A stretch of 64,000 bases of DNA from assembly GCA_037447655.1 (NCBI GenBank), contig JBBHKE010003260.1:124001-188000 (forward strand). The letters run 5' to 3'. Below are positions 23,492-35,376 of this stretch, one piece after another. Below the pieces are notes generated by a model. The model was given only the letters and a program-made list of their open reading frames with translations, was not told where the DNA came from and ran no database searches. Each line of letters starts with the position of its first letter. The first letter of the stretch is position 1. The position numbers and the translations under genes are program-made. The DNA comes from Zygnema cylindricum (Eukaryota; Streptophyta; Zygnematophyceae; Zygnematales; Zygnemataceae).

Positions 23492-24169
23492 TCAACCTCC
23501 TCGGCAATTTTCTGCCCCCCCATAGAAACCGCATAACCTTGCAGGTTTCCCTTTTCCCTCCCTCCCTCTCTCCCTCTCCCTCCTCGAATTCTCTCTCTGC
23601 ACCTGTTCCCTCCTCTGGGCCAGAGGCTCGCGGAAGGACGACGAAGAAGAAGACGAAGAAGTCGCATAATAAGACAAAATAGATGAGGTCATCGATGACG
23701 TGTCGCAGCCGCCTGCGGTCAGCGCTCCTTCCATACCCTCGCTGACGTCAGAAAATTCGGCGCTGACGTCAGAACGCCCTTTGCTGACGTCATCAGAGGA
23801 ACAGCTGTCCGGTACGGATTCCAGAGATTCGTGGCTCTCTAAAATTCCTCTCTCTCCTCCTACCCCTCCTGCCCCGCCTAGCTTCAGGGGGTGTCCCGGA
23901 AACCTCTCCCTCCACCCCCCCCCGAGGCTCTCCCGAGCTTCCTCCTGCTTCGGGGGAGAGGGAGACTCGTACGGAGTGTCGTACGGAGACACGTACGGAG
24001 GCTGGTAAGCGAATTTGTACGGACGAGAGAGAGAGGGTTGGAAGGGGTCGGATAAGGGGGCCGGAGGAGGGACCGCTTGAGGGGGCGGGTTGTACGGAAC
24101 CTCGTACGGATTTCTGGGGTTTTCCGCAGGAAGGTTGTACGATTGAAAAGAGCACATTGTCTTTATCAA
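23492..24169 (-). CDS. hypothetical Pro/Ser/Tyr-rich protein, copy 1 (doubtful)
   Basis: A minus-strand frame of 225 codons contains a Pro/Tyr-rich stretch (NPYEVPYNPPP, then YQPPYVSPYDTPYES), an acidic Ser-rich stretch with SDVS repeated every seven residues, and a poly-Ser run. The Pro/Tyr section partly reflects repeated 'cgtacgg' words and the SDVS section reflects three TGACGTCA palindromes, so the frame may be an accident of repeats. The same frame is present in copy 2, but the DNA there is near-identical, so that is no independent support. No homologue is recognised. Confidence 0.22.
   Translation of the reverse strand: MIKTMCSFQSYNLPAENPRNPYEVPYNPPPQAVPPPAPLSDPFQPSLSRPYKFAYQPPYVSPYDTPYESPSPPKQEEARESLGGGWRERFPGHPLKLGGAGGVGGERGILESHESLESVPDSCSSDDVSKGRSDVSAEFSDVSEGMEGALTAGGCDTSSMTSSILSYYATSSSSSSSSFREPLAQRREQVQRENSRRERERGREGKGKPARLCGFYGGAENCRGG
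23743..23792. promoter_or_regulatory. three TGACGTCA palindromes at 21-bp spacing (copy 1)
   Basis: TGACGTCA lies at 23743-23750, 23764-23771 and 23785-23792, each preceded by C. This is the full palindromic site bound by bZIP factors of the CREB/TGA type. Exact 21-bp steps put the sites on one face of the helix. The same bases can be read as coding on the minus strand, so regulatory function is an inference. Confidence 0.45.
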
Positions 24170-27100
24170 TTGAGCTCGAAAGACTCGGCGGCCGTAAAAT
24201 CCGTGTCACTCGGAGCTGGGGGGAAAAGGGAATAGAGGAAGGGGAGAACAAGGAGGAAGGGACAGGGAGGGAAGGAGGGAGAAACGAAGGGGTCTGAGGG
24301 AAATTTAGTGGTGGAGAGGGGAAGGGAAGGGGAAACAAAGAAAAAGAACAAGAAGAAAAAAGAACAAAAGAAAAATCCAAAATGGAGGAAGGATCCCGCC
24401 ACCCGCTCAAAAACTCGATGTAAACAACCACAGTCCGGAGGCGGAACTGCATTTATCATCCATCCGTACAGTTCCATTCTGGCCCGTGTTTTATGGTACG
24501 GCCTGGTTGTTGTACGGTCGGTGCGTTCGGTACGGTTTGTCGTACGTCGCTGTTCCCTGATTCGGATGGCGCTGCCTGTCGCTGGGCGGCTGTCTGCGGC
24601 TGTTGCTGTTGTTATCCGCACGCTTCCGCGGTCACTGCGCCGACACCCCCCCCAGCCAGCGTGCACTGTACGGCCAGCGTAGGGTTGACTGCGAGGCGAT
24701 GGTGCCTCGCCGTACAGTCGATGCACGCGGTTTCTTTGGCAGGCAGCGAATGGCAGCCGTAGTCCGGTGCCTCCACCTGCCGGTTGCTACTGTAACCTTA
24801 CCTGTACTGTAATGTAATGTAATGTACTGTACTGCAGCCTCCTGCATATCGGCAACAGTACGGATGACGTAGGCCGATATGCAGCACTGAGGACGACAGA
24901 AATAGAAAGTTGTACTGTACGGCCCTTTGATAGAAAGGCTTTCTGCCATTCTTCGAATGGGGGAATAAAAGCATTTGGACATTCTATATGCTGCTCGCAC
25001 GGCTGGTGCGTGTTTTTGTACTTTTAAAATTAAAATCATATTTCGTACGCGTATATTACAGGTAAACCGTGCGTTTTCCAAATGCTTCGGTTGCAGTGCG
25101 ACCCCGGTACCCTGTCCCTCGGCTCCCGACAATGCTATCCGTACACGCTCTCAACAAATAAATGAATAATAGACGTCTACAGCAAAGTTCTCGTCGCCTA
25201 GCGGGGGCGGCTGGTACGGATCGTGGCTAGACCCGCCAGAGGAGCGCCGTTGTCGTCCCGGTTTGGGGCAGAGCGCAGCGGTTGCGGTGGATTTAGAGTG
25301 GATGACGTCAGCTGGCAGAAGTTACTGTGTACGAAGTATTGGTTTCGAATGCAGTCGGCTGTCGCACGGAGTGACGGCGCTGTGGTCGACGAATTTAATT
25401 TTTTTGTCCTTTCGAGGCACGGGCTGGCGCGCGGATGGCAAGCTGGGCGGAGATAACGAGGTAGTCAGGGGAGAACTGATTGATGTCAGCATAGCACGTG
25501 TCGCGACACGTGATAGAGGGTGAGATGTCAGCAGTATGTTACTTCAGGACGCGGATCCGAGGACTTGGCGGCTGCCATGTAACGGAGAGATGTGGTCTAT
25601 TTTTCCAGTTTTTCCTTCCGATTTCCTTCGGAGTCAAATGGATCGACGTGTCATCTCGGCGTTGGCAAGAAATGAATTAATCGTTTGTCTCCGGCCGTCG
25701 CTGCGCAGTCGCGGATGTCGACGTGCCGTGATTCTGCCACGCGTAGGCATGCGCACGACCGCGAATTCAATCTGCTGTTTTTGTCACTTTCAATCGCAGG
25801 AAACTGTGACGCAGTTGCTGCAGGAAACGGCGTCTCCGTTGCGTCGCACGAGGCGGCCGCAAACGACTCCTCATTTGTTGCTCGCACGTAAGGCGGACTG
25901 AGAATCTGGATTCCGATCGAATCCTGGAAGATCGACCGCCGCGAGCATGATTCTGAAGCAGCGAGCGACAACGACGGTACGGACGACGGACAAAAGCAGA
26001 CTTCTAGACAAAAACACGCAACCCCCGAGGAGAATTCCAAACTTCCGTCGCGACATGCTTCCATAGTTCCATGTGCCACGCTGGCGGGTCGCTAAAAGCT
26101 AAGCGTGCCGCCCGATACGTGAAGAGCTGCCTTCCTAAAAGTTAACGGACTCCGATGGAAATTGACGTGTCAGAGGAATCGCGAATCTGATGTCAGGCCG
26201 TTTCAAAGTTGACATAGTCGAGGATAAAGGTGTGTATGCGGACATAATAAGCCTTGTTGTATGTCGCCTGTTTTCTTGTTGGCAGTGAACAAAATCGCTG
26301 CAAATAGATAGTGTTCACACTTCACAGGACCAATTGGAGAATCCGTACGGACTGCGTGTCTACGGACAGTTGCAATTTGCTAATGCGGACAATTCGTTGG
26401 AAGTCGCACACCTGTCTCGGATTAGCGACAGGCGGCTCGATTATTTCGAACTTTTAAGGAAATGAGAAGCGCATACGTCATGCTTGCCGTCCGCAAGCGC
26501 TTACGTCACCCTGTCGTAAATAAACGGTCGATGTACACAATAGTACGTGTCTCGTACGGCTGTTCAGCGAGTTGACGGCCAGCCCGATGGTTACCTTTGA
26601 CCGCTAAAACAACGCAAGCAACCGCTAAATATTTTGCCGCGCTTGTGAATGTCAACCGCCATATGATAAAACCAACAATCGAACATGGCAATCCAAATGG
26701 TACGGTAAACTAAACTGTACGGACCACATATGAATGGACGTGTTCGGCGCAAAAGCTTCGTGACAGCCAGAAAACCACCCTTCTCTATTTCAATTGGTTT
26801 TTGTTCCACTCACTCTCACTGAAACCCTAAAAATATTCAAGGGAGAGCGGTAAAGAGAGAGGAAGTGGAAAGTGAGAGTTAAAGATCCCTCTCCCTCATC
26901 TTCTCACTCCCTTCCCCTTTCCCTCCCTCCCTCCCTCCCTCCCTCCCTCCCTCTCCCTTTCTCTCTCACCCTCTCGCTCGCCTGAAATTTTTACAGTGGG
27001 ACAGCGAAACGGAGAGGGAAGAGGAGAGGAAGAGGGAGAGGGTGAAGAGAGAGCGCAGCGAAATGGAGAGAGCCGGCCTCTCTTTTCAGTTTGTACCGCC

Positions 27101-28740
27101 ATCGCCCAAGTGGCACTCTTCCACGAGGTCGAGCCTCGACCCTCATTCTAGAAATCGGGCGGTGGATGATGACCGTCGATTTTGCGCCTTGACAGTCGGC
27201 ATCCGGCGCACAAATATGAGCTTTGGCAGCTGTCGCCATGCGTGTATTGCTGCATTTAGTTTTTAGACCAGGGCCACACCCTTTTTCCAGTGTGGTAAGG
27301 TTTTAGGATTTGTCTATTGTTTTACTCTTTTTTTTTTCACCGATAAATGAACAACATTGATGTAACAACAATAATAATACTAATTGATAATATTCATTTT
27401 CCAGCTCATAGACTAATTTGTAAGTGGCCGATGATTGTCCATGTCGATGGAAAATTAACAACACTAAATTAAACCTCGAGCAATATCTTTGACGTTGGTA
27501 GTAGCCATGATAATTCGGTGTATTTTCTATTTGATGTGATACGACAAGCACCATGCATCACTCATTCGTCAACTTGAGACAGCTTCACCAAACTAACATG
27601 AAGGTTGTGCAAATAATTGCTTACTAAACAAATAAAACAACTTTCTAGACTTATGGCTTCGAGCCAAAAATATAGGACATTTACGAAATCGACGCAAGCA
27701 TGAGTACTATTTACTGAGACATGAAAACCAGCGAAACTATTTTTCTTAGGTAACACATGCAAATTTAAATGTTTTTCTTCTAAATCATTATCATGATTCT
27801 CATAAAAGAACAATACAATTAATACTAACATTGTTGGTGAAAGGACGACACGCGCCATAATCGACAAAAAAAAAGGATGAACAGAAAAAAAATCGATGTT
27901 TGTTCACACATTTCAAGATGATAATTTCTACGACCAAAAACGACCGATACAAACAACTATGAACACAATTTCCATAAACCACAAATTACAACTTCATTCA
28001 TCACATCATAAAACCAAAATTGAGCTAATCCTTCTTTATTAAGGCCTCAAAAATGATGAGACCAAATTTCAATTCACAAAAGAATGAACCAATTGTCCTA
28101 ATTCTCAAACCTCTCCAAAATGCCTCCTACCCAAAAAAGGCATTTCGCGTTCTCCTCCCAATCTCAAGTCCGGAACAAAACCAAAAACAATTGAAAGAAC
28201 AAATGAACAAAATTTCCAATCCAAAAAAGAAACCAAAAAGTCCCCCTACAAACTTTCGGTCACCGTTTCCAAAAAGACAAAATTTAAATCTTCCTAAAAC
28301 CCCTTTGTACTCTTTTGTCTATTTGGTAACGGTCACACTTATTTTTTGCGCCGGGCTCGAAGCAAAACGGAAACTGAAACAGATACTGAATCCGGAACTA
28401 GGCCGGAAAACAGAAACGGAATCAGAAGCTGTAACTGAAAATGGTCACTAAAAAATTTATGTCCGTCACAGACCTTATTCTTCCCGAGTCTCTCCCTCCC
28501 TCCATCCCCCTCCCCCCCCCCCCAAAAAAAAGAAGTACAGAGGAAAGAGAGAGGGCAATTCTGAACCAAGGAGGCCAAATACGGCCTCCTCACCCTCTCC
28601 CTCTCTCCCTTCTCTTCTCCTCCCCCTCCACACCCTTTCTTTCCTAAAATCTGTACACAAAAAAATGGAAAGAAAGGGTTTCTCTCATTTTTATTCTGAT
28701 TGACTACACTCAATATCCTTCTCTTTCTCTGTTTCTTTCC

Positions 28741-29062
28741 CACTCTCCCCTTCCTCTCCCCTCCCCCCCCCCCCCCCCCCCCCTCCACAGCCCTCCTCCC
28801 TTCTCACAAAACCAAGTTTCCAAAACTCGAAAATGATCTCCTCCTATCCTCCTTCCCCATTCCCCTTCTCTCTCCCCCTCAATCCAGCCTCCTCTCCAGC
28901 TCTCCTCTCTTCCCCTCCCTCTCTCCTTCTCCCTCCCTCTCCCCCTCCTCCTCCGCACTACAGTCTCCCCCCAACAGAAACCGCAGCAACCTTGCAGGCT
29001 CCTCCATCTTCCCCCACCCCTCCCTCTCCCCCCTCCCCTCCCTCCCTCTCTCCCTCTCCCTC
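28741..29062. repeat. C/T-rich low-complexity tract
   Basis: The tract contains a run of about 23 C near 28760 followed by mixed CCCTCC words. Open frames through it on both strands are artefacts. Copy 1 lacks most of it. Confidence 0.9.
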
Positions 29063-29640
29063 CTCGAATTCTCTCTCTGCACCTGTTCCCTCCTCTGGGC
29101 CAGAGGCTCGCGGAAGGACGACGAAGAAGAAGACGAAGAAGTCGCATAATAAGACAAAATAGATGAGGTCATCGATGACGTGTCGCAGCCGCCTGCGGTC
29201 AGCGCTCCTTCCATACCCTCGCTGACGTCAGAAAATTCGGCGCTGACGTCAGAACGCCCTTTGCTGACGTCATCAGAGGAACAGCTGTCCGGTACGGATT
29301 CCAGAGATTCGTGGCTCTCTAAAATTCCTCTCTCTCCTCCTACCCCTCCTGCCCCGCCTAGCTTCAGGGGGTGTCCCGGAAACCTCTCCCTCCACCCCCC
29401 CCCGAGGCTCTCCCGAGCTTCCTCCTGCTTCGGGGGAGAGGGAGACTCGTACGGAGTGTCGTACGGAGACACGTACGGAGGCTGGTAAGCGAATTTGTAC
29501 GGACGAGAGAGAGAGGGTTGGAAGGGGTCGGATAAGGGGGCCGGAGGAGGGACCGCTTGAGGGGGCGGGTTGTACGGAACCTCGTACGGATTTCTGGGGT
29601 TTTCCGCCCGAGAGAGGTTGTACGGATTGAAGGCGAGCGT
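28879..29640 (-). CDS. hypothetical Pro/Ser/Tyr-rich protein, copy 2 (doubtful)
   Basis: This is the counterpart of the frame at 23492-24169. Here the frame stays open much further upstream (to 30399), but that extension is poly-Pro/Leu produced by the G/C-rich tract and should not be taken as protein. The part shared with copy 1 (about 29041-29640) has the same SDVS heptads and Pro/Tyr repeats. No family is recognised. Confidence 0.22.
   Translation of the reverse strand, partial: TLAFNPYNLSRAENPRNPYEVPYNPPPQAVPPPAPLSDPFQPSLSRPYKFAYQPPYVSPYDTPYESPSPPKQEEARESLGGGWRERFPGHPLKLGGAGGVGGERGILESHESLESVPDSCSSDDVSKGRSDVSAEFSDVSEGMEGALTAGGCDTSSMTSSILSYYATSSSSSSSSFREPLAQRREQVQRENSRRERERGREGRGEREGWGKMEEPARLLRFLLGGDCSAEEEGEREGEGEREGKRGELERRLD
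29223..29272. promoter_or_regulatory. three TGACGTCA palindromes at 21-bp spacing (copy 2)
   Basis: The identical arrangement to copy 1 occurs at 29223-29230, 29244-29251 and 29265-29272. Two TGACGTGG motifs (UPR/ABRE-like bZIP sites) follow at 29882 and 29962, and a CACGTG core at about 29851, so copy 2 has a denser cluster of ACGT-core sites. Confidence 0.4.
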
Positions 29641-29995
29641 GACGCTTGTCTTTATCCGGGGGAGGTTGAGCTCGGGGAGTACGGCGGCGGCCGCGGAGGC
29701 TAATGGGAAGATGCCAGGTGTCACTCGGAGCTGGGGGGAGGGGGGAGGGGGGGGGGGAGAGAGTGGGGGGGGGCAGGGAGATAGAGGGAAAGGGGGAGGG
29801 AGAGGGGGGCAGGAGAGGGGGATTTGACGGAGGGAGGACGACACGTGGCAGGCCAGGGAGGCCTCTGAGGGGAGATTTTGCTGACGTGGCAGGGAGGGAG
29901 AAGATGGCGTGGCGAAGGGAGGCGTTGAGACACGCGGCGCACGTGCGACAGGGGGGTCTGCTGACGTGGCACTGCTCCGAAGAGGAGAGGAGGGG

Positions 29996-29997
<2 letters not shown>

Positions 29998-30047
<50 letters not shown>
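29998..30047. repeat. long homopolymer G run
   Basis: About 49 consecutive G residues sit inside a longer G-rich tract (29735-30235). It could form G-quadruplex structures on the plus strand. Its true length is uncertain in any assembly. Confidence 0.95.
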
Positions 30048-30048
<1 letters not shown>

Positions 30049-30755
30049 AGAAGGGGGGGAAAGGGGGGGGCAGGAAGGGAGAGAAGGGAGGGAGTGCGAG
30101 AGGGAATAGGGAGTGGGAGAGTAGGAGAGTAGGGGGAGAGGGAGAAAGAGGGGGAGAGGAAGAAATAGGGGGAGAGGGAGGAAGAGGGAGAGAGGGAGGA
30201 AGAGGGAGAGAGTAGATTGTGATAGCAGGGAGGAGAGGGTAATTGGCGGTGGGTCCAGGCGAGGGATGGCCAGTTTGGGTATCGTTGGGTAAGATTGGGA
30301 AAGTGGCCATGCGAGGCTTCCAATAAATGGCCGTGGATTCTCCGTACATACGAGTAAATGCGCATGTACGGTCGGAGAGCCGCTGCATTTGTCCGCCATC
30401 CGTACATGTCCATTCTGGCCCGTGTTTTGTGGTCCGGCCTGGCTGGTGTACGGATACGGGCGGTGCGTTCGGTCCGGTTTGTCGCGCGTCGCTGCCTCCC
30501 CGATTCGGATGGCGCTGGCCGTCGCTGGGCGGCTGCGGCGGCTGCTATTCGCACCCCTCCGCGGTCAGTGCGCCGACATCCCCCCCCTAGCCAGCGTGCA
30601 CTGTGCACGGCCAGTGTAGGGTTGACTGCGAGGGCGACGGTCTCGTGCCGTACAGTCGAGGCACGCGGTTTCTTTGGCAGGCAGCGAATGGCATCCGCAG
30701 TCCGCGGCCTCCACCTGCCGGTTGCTTTAAAGTTTACAACTCGTGGGACGCTGTA

Positions 30756-30978
30756 CACCGTGAATCGTAATTACTAATTAGTGCTCATGTTTCTTTCGTC
30801 TCTTAAAACATCTTTTATCCGTACACGCCTGTCGGATTGTATATGTGACGGTTGCGATTGAAGTTTAACATTTTCATCGTCCGATTGACGGTCTCAAACT
30901 GAAAATCGGACAAGTCTGTACGGAGAAAAGATGTTTTAAGTGGCGAAAATTTTATATAACCCGAATAGCGATACATGG
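30756..30978. mobile_element. TA-type MITE, fold-back subfamily, decayed right end
   Basis: The left end CACCGTGAATCGTAATTA follows TA (30754-30755). The inner block 'gtacggagaaaagatgttttaagtggcgaaaa' matches the elements at 10734-10948 and 516-614. The right terminal repeat is degraded ('cgaatagcgatacatgg'), so the end is approximate. The element is present in copy 2 of the duplication only. Confidence 0.7.
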
Positions 30979-32084
30979 TTACCGTACTGTACTATAGCCT
31001 ACTACATATCGGTATCAGTACGGATGACGTAGGCCGATATGCAGCACTGAGGACGACAGATAATGTACGGCCCTTTAATAGAAAGCTTTCTGCCATACTT
31101 CGAGTGTGGGAATAAAAGCATTTGGACATTCTATATGCTGTTCGCATGTTTGGTGGGTGTTTCTGTACTTTGAAATAATATTCCGTACGCGTGTAGTACA
31201 GGTAAACCGCACGTTGCGTTTCAGTTGCCGTACGACCCCGGTACCCTGTCCCTCGGTTCCCGACAATACTATCCGTACACATTCTGAACAAATAATTGAC
31301 GTCTACAGGAAAGTCCTCGTCGCCTAGCGGGGGCGGCTGGTACGGATCGCAGCCAGACCGCCAGAAGGGCGCCGTTGTCGTCCCGGTTTGGGGCAGACTG
31401 GCAGAGCGCAGCGGTTGCGGTAGATGTAGTGTGGATGATGTCAGTTGACAGAAGTTAATGTGTACGGAATATCGGTTTCGAATGCAGTCGGCTGTCGCAC
31501 TGAGTGACGGCGCTGTGGTCGACGAATTTAATTTTTTTGTCCTTTCTAGGGCACGGGCTGGCGCGGATGGCAAGCTGGGCGGAGAAAACGAGGTAGGCAG
31601 GGGAGAACTGATTGATGTCAGCATAGCACGTGTTGTGACACGTGGTAAGAGGGTGAGATGTCAGCAGCATGTTATTTCAGGACGAGGATCCGAGGATTTG
31701 GCGGCCGCCATGTAGCGGAGACAAATAAAGGATGTGGTCTATTTTCCGGTTATTCTTTCCGATTTCCTTCGGAGTCAAATGGATCGACGTGTCATCTTGA
31801 GCTTTGCAAGAAATGAAAGAATCGTTTGTCGCCGGCCGTCGCTGCGCAGTCGTGGATGTCGACGTGCCGTGTTTCTGCCACGCGTAGGCATGTGCACGAC
31901 CGCGAATTCAATCTGCTGTTTTTGTCGCTTTCAATCGCAGGAAACTGTGACGCAGTTACTGCAGGAATTGGCGTCTCCGTTGCGTCGCACGAGGCAGCCG
32001 CAAACGGCTCCTCATTTGTTGCTCGCACGTAAGGGCGGACTGAGAATCTGGATTCCGATCGAATCCTGGAAGATCGACCGCCGC

Positions 32085-32995
32085 GATGTCTTGGCTGGGA
32101 GGCACGGCTCCCCGCGTTTCGTTGCGACTCCATGATGTTTCCAACCCTACTGACTCGCGTTAATGCTCACTTTTGTCGGCTTCTGCTGCGTCACCGTCGC
32201 CGGCATAAAGGCATTGAAACAATTTCACGGTTCATTTAACTGTGGCGTTGGGACTGCCAACTGTGGCGTTCAGTGACTCAAGTGTATCTAGCCCAAATCT
32301 ACGCCCGTTAACTCCGTATCGGCATATCTGTTTTGCATAGAAAAAAAGTGCGATATTTTCTGCGTAGTGCGCTATTCTATTATTAGGATGTGGGAAACTA
32401 GGAAGGAATCATTTTGTTTTAGTAAAAGTTAAAAGGATAACATGGGACGTTTTCCTGGTGCTTAGACCTAATTAAGGGGCTATAAGGGGAAGTAGACAAC
32501 AACCGCAACCGAGGCTCTTATTTATCTTAAGCTAATGAACGTCATTGCTCATTAACCATGTTGAAATCTAGTTTTGTTATTAATTAGGATTTTTTCAAGT
32601 CATACTTTCAACATAAAACTACATTTTTTTCTGTAGTCAAATATTCCACTTGAAGTTCGGTTGTCGTCCACTACATCCTCGTTGTATGCGTCATTCCTCG
32701 TACTCTACGGCTCATATTGACAAATGTAAGTAACATACATTTTTGTCCCCATGAAGCAAATTGGACGTATTGTTTACACTCAAAAAAAGGGGGCTACTAC
32801 ATCCACTATGGGGTATAAAACCCAAACGTTCTTCTCATAATAAATCCATACACACTCGTATGTTTAAAAACTTAATACAATACAAACAAGATTAATTTCA
32901 CAAAAAAACAGCGTATACGAAACCAAATATCTTCATCCATTGCAAAATTGTTTGACGATTATTGTTTTGAGAAACTAAAGTAGTTGTCGTGCAAC
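32085..32995. other. AT-rich intergenic DNA
   Basis: Past the right limit of the duplication I see no gene and no repeat until the decayed LINE sequence begins near 33000. Confidence 0.45.
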
Positions 32996-32999
32996 CCTT

Positions 33000-33535
33000 G
33001 ATTACATCTTTCCACTTGTTGAGGCGTATGATCGCCGTATTACATCAGACATTGTATATGAACTTCTTCAAGATAACATTCCCATTTAAACCCTATTTGA
33101 AGGTTTTAATATTCTATTTAGGGTGGATTTTAAGATGGCTCGGAAACACATTCCTCATCATGTGATGTTGGCCCTCTCAACAAGACGCCTTGCGGCTACG
33201 TTTAGGCATATTAGGGCGTTCGTGTTGTAGTTATTAGCGAATTGTCGCAAAGTTGAATGGCTCGCACTATTTACATCACCATACCAGTTTAGCGTTCCAA
33301 ATAAAAGGGGTTATGAGGCTACTCTTCTTGGTTTGCAAACACTTTTGGCTCTACATCCAGATTTGGTGGACCCTCGAGTGGGTGTGGCCAACGCCTTCAA
33401 CTCTGTAAATTTTAAGGTTACCTTTCGATCACCAAAAAACACATCGTTTCAATAAGCCATTTTATTCCTTTTGTCCGTGCAATTTATCCTCAACGCGGCT
33501 CTCCTCCTTGACCTACTGGAGGCATGTACATGACA
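33000..33535 (+). pseudogene. decayed LINE reverse transcriptase fragment
   Basis: The order of blocks follows 13010-13510 of the larger element: 'tttaagatggctcggaaacacattcctcatcatg' corresponds to 'aaatggctcgagggcatgttcctcacaatg', 'gtgggtgtggccaacgccttcaactctgt' to the 'DVANAFNTV' box, and 'ccttttgtccgtgcaatttatcctc' to 'FVRAFYS'. It has many stops and indels, is clearly older than the 11793-15326 copy, and lacks both ends. Confidence 0.72.
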
Positions 33536-33948
33536 ATCCGCAAAAACACATAATTTGATATGATTTTATGGTGGTTGTAAAGATTATGCGAGATTGATTA
33601 TAACATTCACTTAATAAATTAGTTTTTTTTACCTATTTTTAGTAAATATCGGTAGTGTTCCAACGTGACTATGGGTCGATTGTGTGTTGTTCATATCCGT
33701 ACAATACTTGATGACTCGTGTGTATCAATTTCAAAGGGCTTTTGAATCCTGATATTATTGGCTTGCAGTTTCCTTGTTTGAACACATTCAAATGCTTCTA
33801 TGTGCATAAATATAAAAAAATACAATTACGTCGTTCCGAAGACCGCCATTGCTTATAATCACTGCGTTTTGACCCATGCGTATTTTTTGGAGTAGTTGAA
33901 GGTTTTTTGTGGGATTTTTGGCTTTTATATGCGAGTTTAGGGTTTTTC

Positions 33949-34750
33949 TAGTGTTGTGTATCGGCAAGAAATCTATCGCGATAACACCGATACCGATAGT
34001 TATCTATTATCGAACGATTTTTTAGGGCCCGATATATCGGTCCGAGACCGACAAATTTTTTATCGGCAATAACTTAAAAAATAGATAGTACGCATACAAT
34101 AATACTTTATAATATACTGTATTGTATTATTGACTTTATATAGCGTGGCATGCCACTTATAACAAGATCGTTCCATATGCTGTTAAACTGAAGTTTATTA
34201 CGGAGAGCGCGACACATAAACGTTGACACATTCAAAACAATAGTTAATAGTTTTGAAACTATATTACCGAAACGGAAAAAAAAATTACATTGTAAATTTG
34301 TAAAATCAAACTTGTTCTAAAACCATATGAATAGACAAACATAGCAAACGAATAAATATGTCAAACAGTCGCCAATTACCGCCACCATCTTCTGAAAAAA
34401 AAAATTAGTGAAAAGGACAGTTAGGAAGGGTATAGGAGCATGGAACCCAAGTAAAATTCTCTTAAATTATAAATAATCAAGCAAATATCGCGATTTTTTC
34501 CCGAAATCGGGGAGGAGGGGCTCGCCGTCCCGTCCGAGGAATAACCCGTACAGTTGAGTGTACGTGCCGTACACTTAACCGTACGGTTTGTACAGTTATC
34601 GATATCGATGTTATCGCCTATAAACAATCGATATTATCGGTTCTTTATCGGCGATAACACCAATGTCGATGTATTGTGCCAATATATCGATTATCGACAA
34701 CTTGAAAAAAGGCCCATATCGGTTATCAGCAAATCCTTGCCGATACACAA
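33949..34750. mobile_element. hAT-like non-autonomous element, right end interrupted
   Basis: It starts TAGTGTTGTGTATCGG and contains the family's inner words 'cgataacaccgataccgatagttatc' and, inverted, 'cgattatcg..ggcccatatcggttatc'. The right terminal repeat reads CCGATACACAA and stops where the TA-MITE at 34756 begins. The expected flank 'ggtttttc' reappears as 'ggttttttc' beyond that MITE. No transposase is encoded. Confidence 0.75.
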
Positions 34751-34755
34751 TAGTA

Positions 34756-35308
34756 CACCGCAAATCGTTATGAGTGTTAATAACACTAATTTTGACGCGG
34801 CTTAGTGTTATTAACATTGAAATAGAATTAACGATAATATGGAAAGTATTTATTTAGTGTTAACCATTTTATATTACGTTCGTCAAAAATAGTGTGATGT
34901 GTGAGATGCTCGTTTACGTATATCGCGTAGTCGTGACATCTTAATTTTACAACATTAAGTGCGCTTTGTATGTAAATTAAATTTCAGTACCAATTAGCCG
35001 CCGGAAAGAGTGGAACATTATGAAATATAAAACATAAAATATCGTTAATTTTACTCTAATTTACATGTTTCGTACGATTTCCAAACCGTACCAGTACGTA
35101 TTTCGGCGAAAATGTCAGGATAGTACACCTAAACTTGAAATAGTGTTGATGACAGCTCAGCTTACACCCTGCGAAGTCAACACACAAATTGGCGTTAAGT
35201 GCCAAAGTAATGTTAATGTTTTTTGTTTTTTGGACACAAATCACAAATTAGCGTTATTAACACTAAATACACTATTTTTTTTTTACACTAATAATGATTA
35301 GCGCTGTG
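34756..35308. mobile_element. TA-type MITE nested in the hAT-like right end
   Basis: The left end CACCGCAAATCGTTATGAGTG follows TA (34754-34755). The right end is a decayed TACACTAATAATGATTAGCGCTGTG. The interior is AT-rich without coding sequence. Its position at the broken right end of the hAT-like element indicates that it came later. Confidence 0.7.
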
Positions 35309-35376
35309 GTTTTTTAGGGTTTTTTCAAGGGTTCTGTTGGATTTTTGACTCAAAAACGAAATGCCTTCATGGGGTA

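Larger units (their letters stand above)
21213..26407. repeat. tandem duplication, copy 1
   Basis: It begins 'cacctgtctcggattagcg', and the same sequence starts copy 2 at 26408. Block I (21213-23400) is almost identical to 26408-28596; I noticed only a T/C change near 21704/26899 and a C-run length change. 23401-23560 is replaced by different, longer DNA in copy 2. Block II (23561-24128) matches 29041-29608 again almost perfectly. From about 24440 to 25945 the copies match with many changes. 25946-26407 has no counterpart in copy 2. Confidence 0.92.
26408..32084. repeat. tandem duplication, copy 2
   Basis: Copy 2 directly follows copy 1 in the same orientation. Compared with copy 1 it carries an extra C/T-rich stretch (28597-29040), a G-rich stretch (29610-30370) and a MITE near 30756-30978. 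The last shared sequence is 'gaagatcgaccgccgcga' (ending at 25945 and 32084). Blocks 26408-28596 and 29041-29608 are nearly identical to copy 1, while 30372-32084 differs from copy 1 by frequent substitutions and indels. Confidence 0.92.

Noticed and set aside
25651-26079. Minus-strand frame (142 codons) partly kept in the duplicate at 31792-32133
   Set aside because: An overlapping plus-strand frame is kept equally well, and the N-terminal parts differ completely, so conservation reflects the duplication and not coding constraint.
29610-30758. 345- to 506-codon minus-strand frames rich in Pro, Leu and Ser
   Set aside because: The upstream half is low-complexity translation of the G-rich tract and differs in all frames only by phase. 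Only the part shared with copy 1 is kept, and that at low confidence.
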